A stretch of 64,000 bases of DNA from Gluconacetobacter dulcium (lineage in GTDB: Bacteria > Pseudomonadota > Alphaproteobacteria > Acetobacterales > Acetobacteraceae): the NCBI RefSeq assembly GCF_014174165.1, contig NZ_JABEQN010000009.1, forward strand, positions 1 through 64,000. Reading direction: 5' to 3'. Positions 37,177 through 46,540 of this stretch are shown here, one piece after another. A model generated the notes under the pieces. That model worked only from the letters and a program-made list of their open reading frames with translations, ran no database searches and was not told the DNA's origin. Every line of letters starts with the position of its first letter. Positions within the stretch are counted from its first letter, which is position 1. A program made the position numbers and the translations under genes.

Positions 37177-37329
37177 TCAGCCCAGGTTTCCGCTGACCAG
37201 AGCCGCGATGCGGACGCTCGTCGAACGGGCGTCGTATGCCGCGTCGGCGTGACCCCAGGCGACCGTTCCGGCCGACCCAACGGCGCCGGTGATGACGATG
37301 GCGATTGCAGCGGCGATGATGATCTTCAT
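37177..37329 (-). CDS. Small exported or membrane peptide
   Basis: 50 residues. The N-terminal half is one hydrophobic helix (MKIIIAAAIAIVITGAVGSAGTVAWG), either a signal peptide or an anchor, followed by a 24-residue tail. ATG 37329 is chosen; the in-frame upstream codon would put charged residues before the helix. It sits between the lipoprotein and the coupling protein in the leftward operon. Function unknown. Confidence 0.5.
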   Translation of the reverse strand: MKIIIAAAIAIVITGAVGSAGTVAWGHADAAYDARSTSVRIAALVSGNLG

Positions 37330-37382
37330 TGCTCTAATCCCTTGATTTCTTTGCGGCATGCTTGCGGTGTGAGTGGGGTCGA

Positions 37383-37823
37383 TCAGGTCCGCTTCGGACG
37401 AAGGCCGTTGGCGAGGCCCTTGGCGCAGGCTTCGTGACGAAGAGCGGCCAAGCGACGGTCGGGATGGGCCGAGGCGTGAAGGGCTGCTTCCTCACGGCTG
37501 ATGCAGACGTTCAGGCCGGCCCGGATCGCGGATGCATCGCTCGGCTGCATTTCCGCCAGTTCCAGCAAGGCCGCATCGACGGCATCGGCGTTCTGGCGAG
37601 CGCCGACATAGTTCGAGGCGGTGTCGGGAACGGACATGATGCGGTCGTTGATGAACTGATTAAGCAGGTGCGGCTGCGCGGTGGCGCTCACGTCGTCGTT
37701 GAGCGAGACGTGTGGCAGACCATCGACATGCAGGGGGCCGCATGCCGACAGGGCCAGCAGGGTGCCCATGCCGCATACTGCGACGATCAGGCTACGGGTT
37801 GAGCGGTAATGACTTGAGAACAT
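37383..37823 (-). CDS. Lipoprotein in transfer operon
   Basis: 146 residues with signal and lipobox ALSACG. The mature part is helical with two further Cys (NVCISREEAAL, RHEACAKGL), likely a disulfide. Its start lies 4 nt past the stop of the preceding gene, with GGAATAAG as a ribosome site that overlaps that stop, so translation is coupled. No family recognised; lipoproteins here often serve the mating channel or exclusion. Confidence 0.6.
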   Translation of the reverse strand: MFSSHYRSTRSLIVAVCGMGTLLALSACGPLHVDGLPHVSLNDDVSATAQPHLLNQFINDRIMSVPDTASNYVGARQNADAVDAALLELAEMQPSDASAIRAGLNVCISREEAALHASAHPDRRLAALRHEACAKGLANGLRPKRT

Positions 37824-37827
37824 TGTC

Positions 37828-38511
37828 TTATTCCATCTCGGTCATGCCCGCGAGCAGATCGCGGACGCATGTGCGGTTGAAATCGAGCAGATCGAGTTGG
37901 GCGCTGCCGCGAACGATGTGATCGGGGGCTGCTGCGCGCAGGCGGGCCGACATCGCGTCGCGTTGACGGCCACAGGATTCGTAACCGGCGGTCACGCGAC
38001 TGCTGATTTGCGGGTTGGGGTCGTTGACGAGGCCGGTCATGATCTCATCGATCCGGTGCCCCATCACGGCGCCCTGCGTGGGGGTCTCCGGGCGGGTCAT
38101 GCGGCCAATCGCGGCCAGGGCAGCGGCCACCGCCGGAGAGTTCACCGGGACGGCCGGGGCAGCGACGGGCGCTGGAGCGGCGGACTGAGCCGGTGTCGAA
38201 GTCGAGGACGCCTGCGCTGCCGATGCTGCCTGAGCCTGGGCCGCATGTTCCCTGGCCTCGGCGGCGGCGAGGGCGGCCTGGGCGCGGGCGTCGGCTGCAC
38301 GCTGATACACCGACTGGTCAGCCGTGAATGCCCTGTCGAACCATGTCGGCATCGTGAGCGCATGACCGCCGACGCCGCTGACAGCGCAGAGCGCGAGGAT
38401 AGCCCCAGCGCCATACGAGACCAGGGCCGGCGCATAAAATGGTCGCAGCGCCGCCCGCGTCCTGTGCCCGGCGACATGGCCGGGCGTGATCAGTTTTTGG
38501 AATTCCTGCAT
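37828..38511 (-). CDS. Membrane-anchored protein with Ala/Pro linker
   Basis: 227 residues and the first gene of the leftward operon. One membrane helix (SYGAGAILALCAVSGVGGHAL) follows a basic N-terminus, so the rest is probably periplasmic. A long Ala/Gln coiled stretch and a Pro-rich linker lead to a C-terminal helical domain with two Cys (GYESCGRQRDAMS, NRTCVRDLL). The layout resembles bitopic proteins of mating channels (VirB10-like topology), but I see no sequence match. Confidence 0.55.
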   Translation of the reverse strand: MQEFQKLITPGHVAGHRTRAALRPFYAPALVSYGAGAILALCAVSGVGGHALTMPTWFDRAFTADQSVYQRAADARAQAALAAAEAREHAAQAQAASAAQASSTSTPAQSAAPAPVAAPAVPVNSPAVAAALAAIGRMTRPETPTQGAVMGHRIDEIMTGLVNDPNPQISSRVTAGYESCGRQRDAMSARLRAAAPDHIVRGSAQLDLLDFNRTCVRDLLAGMTEME

Positions 38512-38816
38512 AGCAGTTCTCCCGAGTGTGGAAATGCACGATGCATCGCCGTCACTGTTAGATTATCATATTTGTCGCACACTTACCTGTCGTGAGCCGG
38601 TCGCCCCGGAAATCAGCACTCACTTCGATGCGGAAAAGAGATGAAATACAAAGGACAATTGCGATATCTATGGTAAGTGACTGATTGCATTATTGATTTA
38701 TCGCCGCGCTAATCCTTGAAAATATTGCGTCGGGAACTGGTCTGCTTTGAATCGGCGAGTTTCTGGTGCCTGCCTCGATCCGCAGAAATGGCGGAAAACA
38801 GCCATTCCTGAAAATG

Positions 38817-38853
38817 GATTCCGGGAAGATTCCGAATGGATTCCATCCGATTC
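38817..38853 (+). repeat. Four helically phased GATTC direct repeats in a 605-nt divergent gap
   Basis: GATTC begins at 38817, 38828, 38839 and 38849, spaced 11, 11 and 10 bp, i.e. one DNA turn. It lies in the gap (38512-39116) between the leftward transfer operon and tpsB. The rest of the gap is A/T-rich and has no credible gene, but it includes the site AAATGGCGGAAAACAG (38786-38801), which recurs near the relaxase gene. This is probably a regulatory region for both flanking operons. Confidence 0.6.
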
Positions 38854-39116
38854 ATTTTTCTCGAAAAAATATTTGTGACGCCAGAAAATATCGGAATCCT
38901 GGGATCAATCGGGCGGTCGGATTCCCGGCGGATTCAGAGAAGGTGCTATTCGCTGAATGCCATAACCATCTGAAAAGGCTCGACGATTATTGATGGGGTC
39001 TTCGTTGGTGCCTTGCCGAGCTTGACCGAGAACGGAATCCGGCAAGGAAGGCACTTACCATAGTTCCGAAAGCCCTCGTGGAATCCTGCGGTTGTCGCGG
39101 ATCGGCTTCGGAGATT

Positions 39117-40883
39117 ATGACGATGATGCGCCGAAATGTGGTGGTTACTGCGTCCGCGATTGCGATGATTGTCGGATGGAGCGCAAATGTTTACGCGCAA
39201 GCGTATAACCGGGTCGCCCCGCATGCGGCCGATGTGTCCGCGCCGGTCCTGGCGAACGGGCCGGGGGTGACGCCGAATCTGCTGCCGGATACGGAGCAGG
39301 TAGGGACGAAGAGGCTGCTGGGGATATCCATCGTGCCGCCAGGGCTGGACGGATGGCAGGGGGGCGGCGACGGAGTGTTCGTCAGTCGGGAACTGGACGA
39401 TACGCTGAGGGGGACTTCGTTCCAGGCGGCGATGCGGGCCAGGATCGGCAGGCCGCTGACCATGGCCGACATCAACGCTGTGGTTGACACTATATATAAA
39501 GAGTATCGCCGAGCCGGTCGGCCGTTCATGTTTGTTTCCATCCCGCCACAGAAAGTCTCGGGGGGCCACCTCCAGATCGTCGTTGATGAGTATCGCGTCG
39601 GGAAGGTGAGCGTGAGCGGGAACCGCTGGTTCCGGACTGCTGATCTGCTGAACGTCGGCGGGCTGGAGAGCGGGCAACGGCTGACGTTGGGGCGGGAGCA
39701 GGAGGCGCTGGACAGGCTGAACGGCAATCCATTTCGGTCGGCTGTCGCTGTGACGGCGGCTGGGGCGGAGCGGGGGCTGAGTGACGTGACGCTGAAGGTC
39801 TCCGATCACATGCCGCTGCGCGGATACGCCGGGTTCGATACGGGCGGAACACCTATCCTTGGCAGGCAGGAATGGTTCCTGGGTGGCTCTGTGGGCCGGT
39901 TGCCGCTCGACGGGACGCTGAGTTACCAGTTCACCCATGCTGTCTCTGAGTGGTATTCAGCGCATGCCCTGAACTACTCGATGACGCTGCCGTGGCATGA
40001 CCGGATTCAGGTGTTCGGCGACTATGCGTGGGAGCGCCCGCAAATCAGCATGAGCAGCGCGCTAGGGCCGATCCGCATGACGGAGAACGGCCATTCCGGG
40101 CAGGCATCAATTCGGTATCTGCACGATTTCCGGCCATTGTTCCTGGGTGACGTTCTGATCAGGCAGCAGCTTTCTGGCGGATTCGACTACAAGACGACGA
40201 ACAACGCGATCGAATTCGGCGGGGTCAATGTTTACGCGGGCAGTGCCGAGGTCGCGCAGTTTCCTGTGTCTTATCTGCTGTCAGAGACGGATAAGTGGGG
40301 ACAGACGACATTCAGGAACACGCTGACATTTTCGCCGGGTGGACTGACCGGGGGGAACAGTAAGCGGGCCATGCAGACGATCGTGCCGGGGGCTTCGGCG
40401 GGATACGTCTATGACACGATGTCACTGTCACGGCTGACGTATCTGCCGCTCGGGATGTCGTGGTCGCTGGATGCCGTCGGCCAGGTTTCCAGTGGGAACC
40501 TGATGTATAGCAACCAGATCGGGCTCGGCGGGCTCTACACGACGCGGGGGTATTTTACGTCGTCGGCCTATGGGTCCGAGGGTGTGACTGTTCAGAATGA
40601 ACTGCATTCGCCAGCGTGGAGCGTCTGGAAGGGGTGGGACACTGAGCAAGTCGGGGCGTTTGTCGATTACGGACATGTCTCGCAGGTGAAACGGATTCCC
40701 CAGGGAGTGAATAGCCTGGACCTCGCGTCCGTGGGGCTGGATGCCAAGATGAAAGTCAGGGACTACCTGGATGTGACCTTCAATGTCGGATGGCGGCTCG
40801 CGGGGATGCCTGCGGAGAGGCGAGGGGAGGGGTATGGTGACCGGGGCGCCTTCGGGAACGTCGCCGTGACGGTCGGATTCTGA
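39117..40883 (+). CDS. Two-partner secretion porin TpsB (FhaC/ShlB family)
   Basis: Outer-membrane Omp85-type porin that exports one large TpsA protein. Signal peptide ending NVYAQA, then a POTRA region (RPLTMADINAVVDTIYKEYRRAGRPFM, GGHLQIVVDEYRVGKVSVSGNRWF) and a beta barrel with the family motif LPLDGTLSYQFTHAVSEWYS, ending in VTVGF with C-terminal Phe. 588 aa from ATG 39117; ATGs at 39123 and 39126 are also possible. Its likely substrate is the TpsA at 48-54 kb, 7.5 kb away instead of adjacent. Confidence 0.88.
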   Translation: MTMMRRNVVVTASAIAMIVGWSANVYAQAYNRVAPHAADVSAPVLANGPGVTPNLLPDTEQVGTKRLLGISIVPPGLDGWQGGGDGVFVSRELDDTLRGTSFQAAMRARIGRPLTMADINAVVDTIYKEYRRAGRPFMFVSIPPQKVSGGHLQIVVDEYRVGKVSVSGNRWFRTADLLNVGGLESGQRLTLGREQEALDRLNGNPFRSAVAVTAAGAERGLSDVTLKVSDHMPLRGYAGFDTGGTPILGRQEWFLGGSVGRLPLDGTLSYQFTHAVSEWYSAHALNYSMTLPWHDRIQVFGDYAWERPQISMSSALGPIRMTENGHSGQASIRYLHDFRPLFLGDVLIRQQLSGGFDYKTTNNAIEFGGVNVYAGSAEVAQFPVSYLLSETDKWGQTTFRNTLTFSPGGLTGGNSKRAMQTIVPGASAGYVYDTMSLSRLTYLPLGMSWSLDAVGQVSSGNLMYSNQIGLGGLYTTRGYFTSSAYGSEGVTVQNELHSPAWSVWKGWDTEQVGAFVDYGHVSQVKRIPQGVNSLDLASVGLDAKMKVRDYLDVTFNVGWRLAGMPAERRGEGYGDRGAFGNVAVTVGF

Positions 40884-40920
40884 TGGCCGCTGGGGGGCGA
40901 GCGAAGGCTCTTCGGGGGAT

Positions 40921-41078
40921 GCCGGCTCCCGCCGGGGTCGCGGCCGTGACGCAGGGCCATGTTGGCAACATGGCATGGCTCGGCGAGCTTATGGTCTGCA
41001 TCCGGCCACACCGATGAATGCGCCCGGCAGGGCCGGCGGAGCCGGACATCCCCTCGTCGCTCTCAGCGCCCCCTTCAG
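40921..41078. repeat. GC-rich palindromic element, copy 2 (after tpsB)
   Basis: Starts 37 nt past the tpsB stop. Hairpin CCGGC-TCCC-GCCGG, then box CGCGGCCGTGACG, then an extra 19-nt hairpin GCCATGTT-GGC-AACATGGC (40956-40974), hairpin CCGGC-GGA-GCCGG (41033-41045) and the tail GCGCCCCCTTCAG. Same order as copies 1 and 3. Confidence 0.7.
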
Positions 41079-41149
41079 AAGACCTTGTAAACACAACCAG
41101 GGTTACGGAAGGGGGCTGAGACGTCCTCGATTCAGCGGCGTAAATTTTG

Positions 41150-41782
41150 TCAGACGTCACTGATAAACGTATTACGTGCGGTATTACCTACTATGTTTGT
41201 CGTAACCCCGTCGAATGCGCCACCAACGACACCTCCAACGAGAGGAACCATCTTCGTAAGATTTAGAATTCCAGTTGTTCCAGCTTTTGTTACCAGTCGA
41301 AAACCCACGGCCTGGTTTATCTTTACCAGCATTGCCCCGGTAATGTATTTTTGTATTGCGGCGGCGGTGAATTTTGTCCCAAATTGGACTCCCGCAGCCT
41401 TCACGACTTCAGCGGCGCTATTCCCCGTAAGGCACACAAAACAAAGGGTTTTTGTTCTGTCGTCCAGAACATCATGTCCGCCAATGTGGGCAATTCCTGC
41501 AATCATTCTTAACTGTATATACAGTGTGGACGCCATATTTGCTGGTATTGATACCGGCATAGTCACTAGGCCGCCGAGGTTTGTTACGAACCCTCCTGTC
41601 GCAGCTTTCGTATTTTGCCACCTGATTAAGCTATTTGCGGCGTCCTTCTGGTTGTCTTTGTTGGCGCGAAGATATTCTTCACCAAGTGACTGTGCGGTGC
41701 CTAATACACCTGCTCCGGTTACGGCCTTTTCGTAGCTCCATTCCAAGGCTTTTCCGATAACACTTAGTTGGTTTTCTGACAT
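41150..41782 (-). CDS. EcsC-family protein
   Basis: 210 residues. It matches EcsC-family features: an N-terminal WSYEKAVTG, a NLGGLVTMPVSIPANMASTLYIQLRMIAGIAHIGG core, and a Gly-rich end (MVPLVGGVVGGAFDGVTTNIVGNTA). The hydrophobic core suggests membrane association. EcsC functions are poorly known; some EcsC genes sit on mobile elements. Base composition is lower in GC than the neighbours, which suggests separate acquisition. It is transcribed leftward between the repeat and the relaxase gene. Confidence 0.8.
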   Translation of the reverse strand: MSENQLSVIGKALEWSYEKAVTGAGVLGTAQSLGEEYLRANKDNQKDAANSLIRWQNTKAATGGFVTNLGGLVTMPVSIPANMASTLYIQLRMIAGIAHIGGHDVLDDRTKTLCFVCLTGNSAAEVVKAAGVQFGTKFTAAAIQKYITGAMLVKINQAVGFRLVTKAGTTGILNLTKMVPLVGGVVGGAFDGVTTNIVGNTARNTFISDV

Positions 41783-41903
41783 ATCTATTCTCGAATCCGT
41801 GATTACGCTCTGTCCAACGAAATTTCTTGGACACTACCTATCAGAGCGATTTTTCTACTAGGTCGGAAGGCCCTTGGATAGGTGTCCCGATGGGAATTTT
41901 GGT

Positions 41904-44900
41904 TTACCGCCCCCTGACCATCCCCTCCGCCCGATGCCGTGCCGCTTCTGCCTCGGCCCGGCGCCTCGCCTCGGCCGCCGCCTTCTCCGCCTCTGCTGCT
42001 GCCTTGGCTGACTGCCCGTCCGTCACCGCCGCCATCGTTTTTTCCGCCGGAGCCACCCTGTCTGGCGCGGTCACCTTTTCAGCGGCCCAGGATTCTTTGA
42101 TGGTCTCCATGCGTTCCTCGGCCGACTTTGGCGCCTCCTTGATATGCTCCAGAGCCACCCGCCGCATCTCGATGTCGTTCCGAACTGCCTCCTGAGCCGA
42201 CGGCGCGGATGCCCAGGCGTGCCTGTCCATCACGAAATCCGCCGCGTTCCCTTTTGTGTTGCTCTGCTGTCCCTCGTAGATGATCTGCCGGATCGTCGCC
42301 TCGCGATCGACGGCATCCCCGACATCGCCTCGGTCGGCCGCATCCGGGGCCTCCAGGCGGCCCTCATCGCTGATCGTCGCAGTTACTCCGTCTCGCCGGA
42401 TGCGGTTATCCCGAACATTCAGGCCGATGCGCGTGACGTCAGTATAAAGATGACAGTCCTCGCGGTGCCTGGTCATACCGACATAGAGTGACTCCCGGTC
42501 CAGCCCGGCGGCATTGAGAACGTAAGCCCTGTCCACCGAGGCACCCTGGGCGGAATGCACGGTCACCGCATAGGCATGCTGGACGCGAAGCGGCCTCGTA
42601 TCCGGCTGATCCCCTTCCTGCTGTGACAGCCGTTCCAGGTCACTCCATCTCGTCGTCACCTCGAATCCGCGCTCAAACACCAGAGTCACGACAGGCTGTC
42701 CGTCCGCATTGTCCCGGCAGACATCGCGAACAACCGCAACATCGTTGTTCCTTATCATGTCTTGCCCAGCCTTAATGTTTTCGCCGAAAATGATCCGATC
42801 CCCGACTGCCAGCGCTACCATCCCCGTTACCGGCTTGCGTCCCCGACTGAGCGCTTCGATCTCAATATCGTCTCCAGCGATCCGTCCCTCCTGACGCAGC
42901 AGGGCACGCAGATCGGAGTTCAGGTTCCGGACCTCATTATGTGTCCGGGCCAGGACCATGCGCGTTCCGGCCGGGTTCCGCCGAACGTCCTCAAGGTAGT
43001 CCCCGATCAGCCGGGTCCGGAGTTCCTGACCCTCGCCGATGACGATCCGGCCATGGTCATCGTATGCCCGGACGGCTTTCTCGATATCACCCGACGCGAA
43101 GTCCCGGCTGGCCTGTCTCTGCCATTCCTCTTTCTGTCGCCGGATTTCATCGATGCGCTGCGCTCCCAACGTTTCCGCCAGAAGCCGCATTGGCGACCCT
43201 GGCGCGACCGGCTTGAGTTGCCGTGTGTCCCCAGCGAGGATCACCTTTGCACCGACCCTGGCTGTCTCCCGCAACAGTTCTCGCATTTCCATCGTGCCGA
43301 CCATGCCCGCCTCGTCGAGGATCACCACGTCGTTTCTGGTGAGCCGGATTGCCTGTCCATGTTTCTCGTCGGAAATGCGGTTCAGGAATGACCGCAGAAC
43401 CGCCGCTTGCGCCTGATCGGTGTTCGTGTCCTTGGCGATGACCGATACCGCTTGATGGCTCGGCGCAGTCACCCAGACCCTCATTCCTGCATCCCGAGCG
43501 GCCTCGGCGGCGGTCCCCAAGGAGAATGATTTTCCAGTCCCGGCCGAACCTTCGACGACAGATACGCCGGCACGATTCAGCGCATGCCGGACCAGTGCCG
43601 CCTGCTCGTCAGATATTGTCCCCCGGCCGGCAATGGCCCGGTCAACGATATCACGCGATACGAATTCCCGCTCACCACGCCTGGCGAGTGCGATCCGGAC
43701 GATCTCCCGTTCCGCGTCGATCATCTCGGGCGTTGCGTAAAACCGTTCGCTGGTCCTAGCGCTGACGCCGCCAGTCAACTCGATCAGGTGTCCCGATCGG
43801 CGGGCGGCATTGGCCTGCTCGATGGCGTGATCGACGGTGACGCCGCGTCCCTGATGATGCTCCAGGACCGTTCCGATCAGGCGTCGATCCTCGATCACCG
43901 ATTCCGTCGATGTCAGTTCCGTCAGTGCCCGCTGGAATGCCGTCTGCCTGTCCTTCGGTTCGTCCTTGGCGATTGCAGATGCAGCCAGCGCGGATTCCCA
44001 AACCGACTCCCGTGTCCAGCCTTCCTCGCGCATCTCTTTGTCCCACCGCTCACGCAGTTCGGCGCGCGTCGGCATGTCTGCTTTCGATCCCCTTGTCGCC
44101 ATTGAGATGTTAGCCGCCGCTTCGCGATGGATTTCTGTGTCGATTCCCATCTTGGAGGCTGCGGCTTCGATAGCAGCGCGGCGCTTCGAGAATTTCTGTT
44201 CCAGGACCTGCGGAACGCCGAGGACGCGAAAGTTCCGCTTGACCTTAACCGTTGTTACCCCCAGTTCCCGTTCGAGTCCCTGAGCCAATGCCAAGCGATA
44301 CACTGCGCCCATCGCCTGCTGATGCCGAAGCAGTTCGAAATTATCGAGCGTCCCTGTCGTGCCGTCAGCCCGACGACACACGTTCGCTAATACCGCATGA
44401 TCGTGGAGTTGGGGATCGCCAGCGCGGCTATGACCCTGTTTGGGTTTGTGAGTGTCCGTCGGATCGCTAGGGCGGCTGGTTGTGTGCTGGAATACCGCAA
44501 CCACAATCTCGGCCGGCACCTCTTTAATCTCCCCGTTCTTGCCACGGCGAGTTACGATGAGCCCATTCTTGTGTGCATATTCCAGCGCAAAGATAGTTGC
44601 CTGACTCTGCGCCCGCTCGATTTTCTCACGCTGAATGTCAGTCCCGGAGGCCCATAAAATTGATACCGATTTTGGTGCCGCGAATTGCAGATCGTAGCCC
44701 ACCCTGCGGTTCTTGCCATGCTGAACGATCGACCTCTTTGTGAGCGGATCGCGGCCCATCGCGAGGTTCCGAAAATCTTTGGAATCGACCTCCGTGCCAT
44801 TCATCACGAACGGGAGCGGCTGGTCATCTTCGAGACGTGCATTCGTCCACCAGGTGCCCGGACGTTCTCCGGTTCCATTGTCGAGGTAGTAGGCCGCGCG

Positions 44901-45089
44901 GTCCCGGCCAGACCAGTCGCCTCGTTTCCGGCCCGTGGTGGACTTCTGTCCCGATGACGCTGCGGGGCTGTCTCCGGAGCCTGCCGAAATCTGTTCCCCG
45001 GCAGCCGTCACGGCTGCCTCGTCGGTCAAGCTCTCGTCCACGGATTCAATATAGTACTCAACGTCGGACAGTGGCGTGCAGGTGAACAT
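41904..45089 (-). CDS. MobF-family relaxase-helicase (TrwC/TraI-like)
   Basis: Nicks and unwinds the transferred DNA strand. The N-terminal relaxase domain has candidate catalytic Tyr pairs (Tyr12-13 in VEYYIES; Tyr67-68 in AAYYLD), the motif NGTGERPGTWW, and the metal-binding His triad (His202 in QHTTSR; His229 and His231 in DPQLHDHAV). The helicase has Walker A EGSAGTGKS (residues 513-521), DEAGM and TVHSAQG. The end is an Ala/Glu/Arg coil. 1061 aa, the normal size. AGGAA lies upstream of ATG 45089. It diverges from the R388 stb-like operon across an oriT-like spacer. Confidence 0.92.
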   Translation of the reverse strand: MFTCTPLSDVEYYIESVDESLTDEAAVTAAGEQISAGSGDSPAASSGQKSTTGRKRGDWSGRDRAAYYLDNGTGERPGTWWTNARLEDDQPLPFVMNGTEVDSKDFRNLAMGRDPLTKRSIVQHGKNRRVGYDLQFAAPKSVSILWASGTDIQREKIERAQSQATIFALEYAHKNGLIVTRRGKNGEIKEVPAEIVVAVFQHTTSRPSDPTDTHKPKQGHSRAGDPQLHDHAVLANVCRRADGTTGTLDNFELLRHQQAMGAVYRLALAQGLERELGVTTVKVKRNFRVLGVPQVLEQKFSKRRAAIEAAASKMGIDTEIHREAAANISMATRGSKADMPTRAELRERWDKEMREEGWTRESVWESALAASAIAKDEPKDRQTAFQRALTELTSTESVIEDRRLIGTVLEHHQGRGVTVDHAIEQANAARRSGHLIELTGGVSARTSERFYATPEMIDAEREIVRIALARRGEREFVSRDIVDRAIAGRGTISDEQAALVRHALNRAGVSVVEGSAGTGKSFSLGTAAEAARDAGMRVWVTAPSHQAVSVIAKDTNTDQAQAAVLRSFLNRISDEKHGQAIRLTRNDVVILDEAGMVGTMEMRELLRETARVGAKVILAGDTRQLKPVAPGSPMRLLAETLGAQRIDEIRRQKEEWQRQASRDFASGDIEKAVRAYDDHGRIVIGEGQELRTRLIGDYLEDVRRNPAGTRMVLARTHNEVRNLNSDLRALLRQEGRIAGDDIEIEALSRGRKPVTGMVALAVGDRIIFGENIKAGQDMIRNNDVAVVRDVCRDNADGQPVVTLVFERGFEVTTRWSDLERLSQQEGDQPDTRPLRVQHAYAVTVHSAQGASVDRAYVLNAAGLDRESLYVGMTRHREDCHLYTDVTRIGLNVRDNRIRRDGVTATISDEGRLEAPDAADRGDVGDAVDREATIRQIIYEGQQSNTKGNAADFVMDRHAWASAPSAQEAVRNDIEMRRVALEHIKEAPKSAEERMETIKESWAAEKVTAPDRVAPAEKTMAAVTDGQSAKAAAEAEKAAAEARRRAEAEAARHRAEGMVRGR

Positions 45090-45329
45090 GATTCCGGTTC
45101 CTGGAGAGGTGGGTCATCTGCTTGATGATACCTCCGGCAAGCGCATGTTTCCGGTTTCGGAGACGGCAGGACGGGATGTCTCGCGGAATACAGCCATAAA
45201 TGATCGGGGTCAGTTTGAATCGGCGGCTGATCGCGTCCCAGAGTGCCGCGATGGCGGTTGCCGGAACGGGCTCCGTTTCGGCGTGGTTGAATGCGTGGGT
45301 GAGTGTCCAGGACAGGCAGGATGGAGGCT

Positions 45330-45706
45330 CGGGAACTGTCGTGTTCTCAGGGAACGCAGTTCCCGTGTCGCGCAGCGATAAAATGGCGGAAAACAGTCAT
45401 TTTCTGTCCCTACCCAGCATCGAAGGTGCGTGGTGTGTTGAGAAAAAGATTCTATTGTTTTTGGAGTTTCGGGAATGCTGAGGGTGTCTTGTCAATGCTG
45501 AGGTGTAGGTGGAAATTGAGGGGGTGGGGAGGATATGGGATGTGGTGATTCTGAAATGTGTAGCGATTCTGTAACTGAGGATGTGGAAATGAAGAGACGG
45601 AGATGTTGGGAAGGACGAGGTGCTTGATGGTGAGGATTCTGGGCGTGGTGAGAACGGAGTGATCGTGCATGACGAAGGAATGCTGGCGAGAAGGGGGTGG
45701 ATTCTG
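45330..45706. other. Probable oriT region with inverted repeats and G-rich strand
   Basis: The 764-nt spacer between the relaxase and the divergent operon has no credible gene. It holds a 9-bp inverted repeat CGGGAACTG/CAGTTCCCG (45330-45365) and the site AAATGGCGGAAAACAG (45381-45396), shared with 38786. Two AATGCTGAGG repeats follow (45474 and 45494), with five GATTCT motifs (45448, 45547, 45565, 45635, 45700). From about 45480 to 45700 the + strand is strikingly G-rich and C-poor. Position and content fit oriT of a MobF system; the nick site cannot be named. Confidence 0.6.
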
Positions 45707-45802
45707 GCTGATAGAGGCTGCTTCGGATCAGCAGCATGGGATCAAGATCGCTGAGAATGAACATGAGGTCATCGGCGATCTGATCGGATGCGTGATGCGA
45801 TC

Positions 45803-45829
45803 TATAATAGATTTAGACGGTCAACGTCT
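45803..45829 (+). promoter_or_regulatory. Promoter -10 box and operator of the accessory operon
   Basis: TATAAT (45803-45808) is followed by AGACG-GTCAA-CGTCT (45815-45829), a 5-bp palindrome that would overlap the transcription start. The first gene begins 25 nt later and encodes a likely DNA-binding protein, so self-repression is plausible. Confidence 0.55.
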
Positions 45830-45853
45830 GAACGCATCAGGAGACGAAATACC

Positions 45854-46360
45854 ATGTCAACAACAACGAAACGGTCGCGCCACAATTTCGTAGGAACGGT
45901 CGATGATCTGATTCTCGAACTGGAGAACGAGCGCAAGGATTGGGCGGCACGGAAACCAGCAACAACATACGATATGATCCGCGCGATCCATCCAACCCTG
46001 GCCGGCATGAAGGCGGACGGGTGGACTGACGCCAGGGTCTGCAATGTCCTGGGCAAACGCGGCATCGTCATCAGCGCCGGAACCTTCGCGACGTATATGA
46101 AAAGGATCAACAGGGAACAGCGCGAAGGGCGGGCGAAACCGGGCCGCAAGCCGAAGAACGATTCCCGGACACCCGGCTCGTCCAAACCCCCTCGCGCCGC
46201 TGAGGATTCTCCCGTCCACCAGAAAAATGCTGCGGACGATTCCACGGATTCAAACGCGCACAGTTCCTCGCGTCCGCCCGTGGATTCCGGCACGACACGG
46301 CCCGCTGCGCCAACCATGGCGGGCTTCACGTCACGGAAACCGCCATCTCTGGACGCATAA
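45854..46360 (+). CDS. Putative oriT-binding accessory protein (StbA/TraK-like)
   Basis: 168 residues. A helical DNA-binding region (residues 30-85: TTYDMIRAIHPTLAGMKADGWTDARVCNVLGKRGI, FATYMKRINRE) has the same layout as TraK-like accessory proteins. After it comes an AT-hook-like GRKPK and a disordered Ser/Pro tail. Evidence for the role is position: first gene right of the oriT-like spacer, followed by a ParA-like ATPase, as in R388 stbABC and RP4 traKL. AGGAG precedes ATG 45854; the upstream in-frame extension crosses the promoter. Confidence 0.6.
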   Translation: MSTTTKRSRHNFVGTVDDLILELENERKDWAARKPATTYDMIRAIHPTLAGMKADGWTDARVCNVLGKRGIVISAGTFATYMKRINREQREGRAKPGRKPKNDSRTPGSSKPPRAAEDSPVHQKNAADDSTDSNAHSSSRPPVDSGTTRPAAPTMAGFTSRKPPSLDA

Positions 46361-46540
46361 CACCGGACATGGCGGCGCTGGAGAGTGCATCGGGCGGATC
46401 GGGGGATGCCTCGTTCCGCCCGATCTATATGCAGTCGCCGGTGAAAATGCCTGCAACGATCTGAGTTATTCACTCACCTGCACTACAATGACTCCATGGA
46501 ATGCGATCGGGCATTCCAGGAAATTATTGGAGTGTGCAAG

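Noticed and set aside
38766-38993. 75-codon frame in the divergent gap
   Set aside because: It is made up largely of the GATTC repeats and a shared hairpin; no start signal.
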